Below, in pieces: positions 60,983 to 64,000 of a stretch of 64,000 nt of DNA (the first letter of the stretch is position 1; each line of letters starts with the position of its first letter). Position numbers and translations under genes: made by a program. The notes beneath the pieces were generated by a model, which saw nothing but the letters and a program-made list of their open reading frames with translations, ran no database searches and was not told where the DNA came from. The DNA is taken from assembly GCA_021463865.1 (NCBI GenBank), contig JAJTXY010000012.1, positions 48,778-112,777 of the forward strand, read 5' to 3'. This DNA is from Anaerolineae bacterium. Its GTDB lineage: Bacteria; Chloroflexota; Anaerolineae; Aggregatilineales; J027.

Positions 60983-61672
60983 ATGGTCAAGCCCGCACGA
61001 TGGATGGATAGTCTCTCGATGATTTTCAGTCTAGCCGTTGCGGTGATCTCAACTGCATGGGTATGGCAGCGGGGCACATTCAATATTGAGTTAGCAGATG
61101 ATGCCACACTCACATGGCACTTAGTACGTTCGGCAGGATTATCAGCCTACTTTCTGATGACAATTGCGATGGTCTGGGGGCTGGCAGTGAGTAGCCGATT
61201 GGTGAAGGATTGGTCGCCGGGAGTGCTTTCGATGCTCCTACACAGCACTATCTCGTATTTATCACTGATTTTCGCGGCGGGACATGCGTTGCTGCTGTTG
61301 CGTGACGATTATTATGTCTATCATATCCGCGATTTGGTTGTTCCATTTATTGGCCCGTATCGCCCTTTTGCGGTGGGACTCGGAGTGCTAGCATTCTGGG
61401 TAGGTCTCATGATTGCACTCAGTTTTTCCATCAAAAAGCACCTCGGGCATCAAAATTGGAAGCGATTGCACTACCTCAGTTATGGCGGCTACGGTCTCAT
61501 CACACTCCATGCGCTGTTGGCAGGGGCCGACGCCCATCTGCTCGGCTTCAAAGTTAGTGTAGCAGTAGGTGTGCTGGCGGTGATTACCCTGTTGGCCTAT
61601 CGGGTAGGTAAAACGGGTGGGACATCCAGCAAACCGACTGCCAAAGCGGTGGCGGTTGCCAAAAAGCCTTAA
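60983..61672 (+). CDS. Ferric-reductase-like transmembrane heme protein
   Basis: 229 residues with six hydrophobic helices. Two His pairs, H87/H101 (14 apart) and H163/H176 (13 apart), fit bis-His binding of two b hemes, as in ferric reductase-like and MsrQ-type proteins. The Ala/Lys-rich C-terminus ('KPTAKAVAVAKKP') is cytoplasmic in style. There is no NAD or FAD domain, so it needs partners. It likely passes electrons across the membrane to extracytosolic flavin made by the neighbouring ApbE. Its stop overlaps that of the convergent histidine kinase gene by 4 bases. Confidence 0.85.
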   Translation: MVKPARWMDSLSMIFSLAVAVISTAWVWQRGTFNIELADDATLTWHLVRSAGLSAYFLMTIAMVWGLAVSSRLVKDWSPGVLSMLLHSTISYLSLIFAAGHALLLLRDDYYVYHIRDLVVPFIGPYRPFAVGLGVLAFWVGLMIALSFSIKKHLGHQNWKRLHYLSYGGYGLITLHALLAGADAHLLGFKVSVAVGVLAVITLLAYRVGKTGGTSSKPTAKAVAVAKKP

Positions 61673-63081
61673 AACGCTAGGGGCAGGATAACGGTAAACG
61701 TCGCGCCCTTGCCCGCCCCCGAACTATTCGCTTGAATTTGTCCACCATAATGCTCAACGACGGTTTTGACCACTGCTAGACCCAACCCTGTCCCCGACAC
61801 CAAACGACCATTGGGCCGATCTACTCGATAGAAACGCTCAAATAACAAGGATTGGTGTTCGGGGGCAAATCCCTCCCCGGTATCGGACACTTGAATATGC
61901 AGGTGGGTATCGCTGGACACCTCCAATTGAATTGTACCTTCGGCGGGGGTGTATTTCATGGCATTGCTCAAAAGGTTATCCAACACAATCCGCAGATCGT
62001 TCATGCCAATTGCCACGTCCGGCAGGCTATCGGGCAAGGTGGCACGAAACTGCTGATGATGCTGACGGGCTTGGATGTTGGCCTGACGCGCAATATCACT
62101 GAAAAAAGCCGATACATCAAATCGCTCAAGGCGGCGTTCGTGCTTGCCTTCATCTATCCGGGCCAGAATCAGCAAATCCGTGACCACCGAGGCAAGGCGA
62201 TTGACCTCCGAGTCAATTTCTTGCAAATAAGTGGTTTTCTGGTCATCCAGCAAATTTTCGGTCAATAGCGATTGGGTACGAAGTTTGAGACTCATCAGCG
62301 GGGTGCGGAGTTCGTGGGCGGCGTTGCTGACAAAACTACGCTGTGTGTTTAATAAATAGCTGACTTGGGTCGCCATATAATTAAACGCCTCCCCCAACTG
62401 CCCGATTTCATCTTTGGATTTTATGATGATACGTTCATCTAACGCGCCGTTTGCTATGCGTAGGGCCGAGGCGTGTAATTGGCGGATGGGGTGGGTGATG
62501 GTTTGGCCTAGCCACAAACTGACCGCCAAACTTAGGAGGAGGATAACCCCTGCCTCAATGATTAATTCGACCCAACGTTCACGTGCATCCTCATAGGCAG
62601 GTTGCATAGGCGCGGCGACTTGAATCACGCCCAAAATATCGCCTTCATAGAGGACAGGGGCAGCAGCATAGGCTAATTCTTCATTTCCGGTGTGCCGGAT
62701 GTCATGGGCTGTGTGCGACTGCAAGGCCGCCTCAATTTCGGGACTGTAAAGACGTAACCCAACTGGAACCGAATCGTCGGTACTGGCAACAACACGACCC
62801 TCCGTATCTAATAACGTCAGTTGGTGGCTGATGTGCGTCTGGCGACGAGTAAGCCACACATCAAGCATGGCGGGGTCATGGCCTTCCTCCTCCTCCAAAA
62901 TCCCCTGCGTCACTCCGGCGGTCAAGAGTGCTTCGGATTCAATATCATGCAGGTAAAACTCGATGGTGGCGTCGTTTAACTGGCGGCCCGTTAAGAAAAA
63001 GAGGGTAGACAGTCCCAAGATAATAACTAAGGTTGAGGTTAAGAGCAGGCGGCGTCGAATACCGGGTTTCCACATCATCAT
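61669..63081 (-). CDS. Sensor histidine kinase
   Basis: 470 residues. Helix 1 (about 11-30), an extracytoplasmic sensor (about 31-168), helix 2 (about 171-191) and HAMP (about 192-245). HisKA has the phospho-His H256 in 'SNAAHELRTPLMSLKL'. The ATPase has an N box ('NLLSNAMKYTP'), G1 'DTGEGFAP', an F box 'LFERFYRVD' and G2 'GTGLGLAVVK'. All catalytic residues are present. The sensor contains 'GDILGVIQVAAP', a PAS/Cache-like strand. Its start overlaps the response regulator stop by ATGA. It faces the ferric-reductase-like gene tail to tail and probably controls that locus. Confidence 0.94.
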   Translation of the reverse strand: MMMWKPGIRRRLLLTSTLVIILGLSTLFFLTGRQLNDATIEFYLHDIESEALLTAGVTQGILEEEEGHDPAMLDVWLTRRQTHISHQLTLLDTEGRVVASTDDSVPVGLRLYSPEIEAALQSHTAHDIRHTGNEELAYAAAPVLYEGDILGVIQVAAPMQPAYEDARERWVELIIEAGVILLLSLAVSLWLGQTITHPIRQLHASALRIANGALDERIIIKSKDEIGQLGEAFNYMATQVSYLLNTQRSFVSNAAHELRTPLMSLKLRTQSLLTENLLDDQKTTYLQEIDSEVNRLASVVTDLLILARIDEGKHERRLERFDVSAFFSDIARQANIQARQHHQQFRATLPDSLPDVAIGMNDLRIVLDNLLSNAMKYTPAEGTIQLEVSSDTHLHIQVSDTGEGFAPEHQSLLFERFYRVDRPNGRLVSGTGLGLAVVKTVVEHYGGQIQANSSGAGKGATFTVILPLAF

Positions 63082-63788
63082 TCACCTATGCTCCCTTTGG
63101 CGGGATCATCAAAGCGGTAGCCAATTCCACGAACGGTTTGTAAATAAACCGGGTTGCCGGGGTCATCTTCAATTTTGGTACGCAGCCAACGGATATGCAC
63201 ATCCAGCGTGCGTGTATCCCCCAGCCAATCCGTACCCCAAATCTGGTCGAAAATTTCGCCGCGTGTGACGACCTTGCTAAGATTGTTCATCAGCAAAATC
63301 AAGAGATCATATTCTTTTTGGCGCAGCACCAACGCAACCCCTTGACGGCTGACGGTACGTGCTTCTAGGTTGACCTCAAGATCACCAATCCGCATCACTT
63401 TTTTGGTCGGGTCTACACCAGTATCCAAATTGACCCGCCGCAGCATGGCTTTGACGTGGGCCAATAACTCTTGAAAACCGAAGGGCTTGACCAAATAATC
63501 ATCCGCCCCAAGTTCTAGCCCTCGAATACGATCTACACTATCGTCTAGGGCGGTTAACATAATAATTGGCACGGTACTGTGTTCTCGAATGGCCTCACAA
63601 ACCTTCCAGCCCGTTAACCCCGGCATCATCACATCTAACACAATTACATCTGGCTTGTTGACAAGGGCCATACTCAATCCGGTATGTCCGTCATTAGCGA
63701 CGGAAACCGTATAATTGAGACGCTCAAACGAGGCACATAATGGGCCAGTGAGCATCACATCATCATCAATCAACAAAATGTGGGTCAT
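63078..63788 (-). CDS. OmpR/PhoB-type response regulator
   Basis: 236 residues. Receiver (1-120): acidic D8-D10, phosphoacceptor D52 in 'VIVLDVMMPGLTG', T79 and K101 ('DDYLVKPFGF'). C-terminal winged helix (about 130-230): 'LVLRQKEYDLLILLMNN', 'GDTRTLDVHIRWLRTKIED' and 'VYLQTVRGIGYRF'. It binds tandem DNA repeats as a dimer when phosphorylated. First gene of the pair with the kinase. The 11-bp boxes at 58237-58276 are its likely target, by inference. Confidence 0.95.
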   Translation of the reverse strand: MTHILLIDDDVMLTGPLCASFERLNYTVSVANDGHTGLSMALVNKPDVIVLDVMMPGLTGWKVCEAIREHSTVPIIMLTALDDSVDRIRGLELGADDYLVKPFGFQELLAHVKAMLRRVNLDTGVDPTKKVMRIGDLEVNLEARTVSRQGVALVLRQKEYDLLILLMNNLSKVVTRGEIFDQIWGTDWLGDTRTLDVHIRWLRTKIEDDPGNPVYLQTVRGIGYRFDDPAKGSIGE

Positions 63789-63814
63789 ACTACCCTCTCA
63801 TGCAGTCTAAGAAC

Positions 63815-63867
63815 TTGACCGATGGGTCTCTTTTCTATTATAAAGACGCTCGTTCATTTAGGGTCAA
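63815..63867. promoter_or_regulatory. Face-to-face overlapping promoters
   Basis: On the plus strand, TTGACC (63815-63820), an 18-base spacer and TATAAA (63839-63844) point to the gene at 63970. On the minus strand, TTGACC (63862-63867), a 19-base spacer and TATAAT (63837-63842) point to the response regulator. The two -10 elements share the same bases, and the -35 boxes form an inverted repeat (CTTGACC/GGTCAAG). Confidence 0.5.
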
Positions 63868-63969
63868 GCGCATTCTAGAGTCTGTAGCGTTTCAGAGCGA
63901 GTCGGACACAGAGATAGGCTAGAATAAAGGAGACTTTCCACCCATTGGAACATCTGAAGGAGAAGGTAA

Positions 63970-64000
63970 ATGGGCAAGAAAGTATCCACCGAAGCAACCG
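63970..64000 (+). CDS. Start of an unidentified gene (partial)
   Basis: ATG at 63970 with AAGGAGAAGG just upstream begins 'MGKKVSTEAT' and runs off the right edge. The ribosome-binding site is strong. Too little is present to name the product. It is divergent from the two-component genes. Confidence 0.6.
   Translation, partial: MGKKVSTEAT

Overview
The window looks like chromosome of a member of the Chloroflexota, most likely Anaerolineae-like. This is inferred from gene style, not from a marker gene: kinase-less GAF protein arrays, NAGPA and matrixin proteins with Thr/Pro linkers, LacI-controlled sugar ABC operons, large LivH/LivM proteins, and roughly 50% GC. There is no rRNA, CRISPR array, insertion sequence or prophage. 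Genes are dense and no gene-free stretch exceeds 300 bases.

Layout. 1-7.6 kb (minus strand) is a signalling operon: two single-domain response regulators followed by four GAF-domain sensors, the last running off the left edge. No kinase domain is visible. 7.7-11.6 kb holds a membrane transglutaminase (TgpA type) and a secreted peptidase-like protein with a degenerate zinc motif. 11.8-22.7 kb is mostly housekeeping: DUF1232 protein, class III CoA-transferase, initiator tRNA with its own promoter and terminator, secreted phosphodiester glycosidase-like protein, matrixin-like protease, CDGSH protein, methyltransferase, asnS, GNAT, lipA, a XisH/XisI pair whose xisH is frameshifted, and an ACT-less homoserine dehydrogenase. 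22.7-31.5 kb has a G1P/iron-alcohol-dehydrogenase-family gene and a complete branched-chain amino-acid-type ABC operon. Its binding protein carries a C-terminal fasciclin domain, and its two permeases are far larger than usual. 31.6-34.2 kb is a three-gene operon I do not recognise.

34.4-58.2 kb is a large carbohydrate block with two LacI-type regulators. Each faces a divergent minus-strand gene or operon and precedes a sugar ABC transporter. The first goes with a hydroxypyruvate-isomerase-like and a 2-hydroxyacid dehydrogenase gene. The second goes with a GH130 phosphorylase, a CBM32/DUF5060/GH-A glycosidase, a GH42-like protein, a secreted AGE-family epimerase and a GH2 beta-mannosidase. 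The set suggests uptake and breakdown of beta-mannosides.

58.2-63.8 kb appears to be an extracytosolic flavin/heme electron-transfer locus: a small secreted protein, ApbE flavin transferase, a secreted SH3 protein with a His/Asp/Glu tail and an SGASVT site, and a four-His ferric-reductase-like membrane protein. A convergent histidine kinase/OmpR-type regulator pair lies beside it. Four heptamers at an exact 11-bp period sit upstream of the locus and look like OmpR/PhoB-type boxes. A partial gene starts at 63970.

Recurring themes are binding-protein genes followed by stem-loops in all three transporter operons, and translational coupling by 1-4 nt overlaps. The best candidates for undescribed biology are the LivK-fasciclin fusion, the flavin/heme locus with its 11-bp boxes, the GAF array, and the unknown 31.6-34.2 kb operon.
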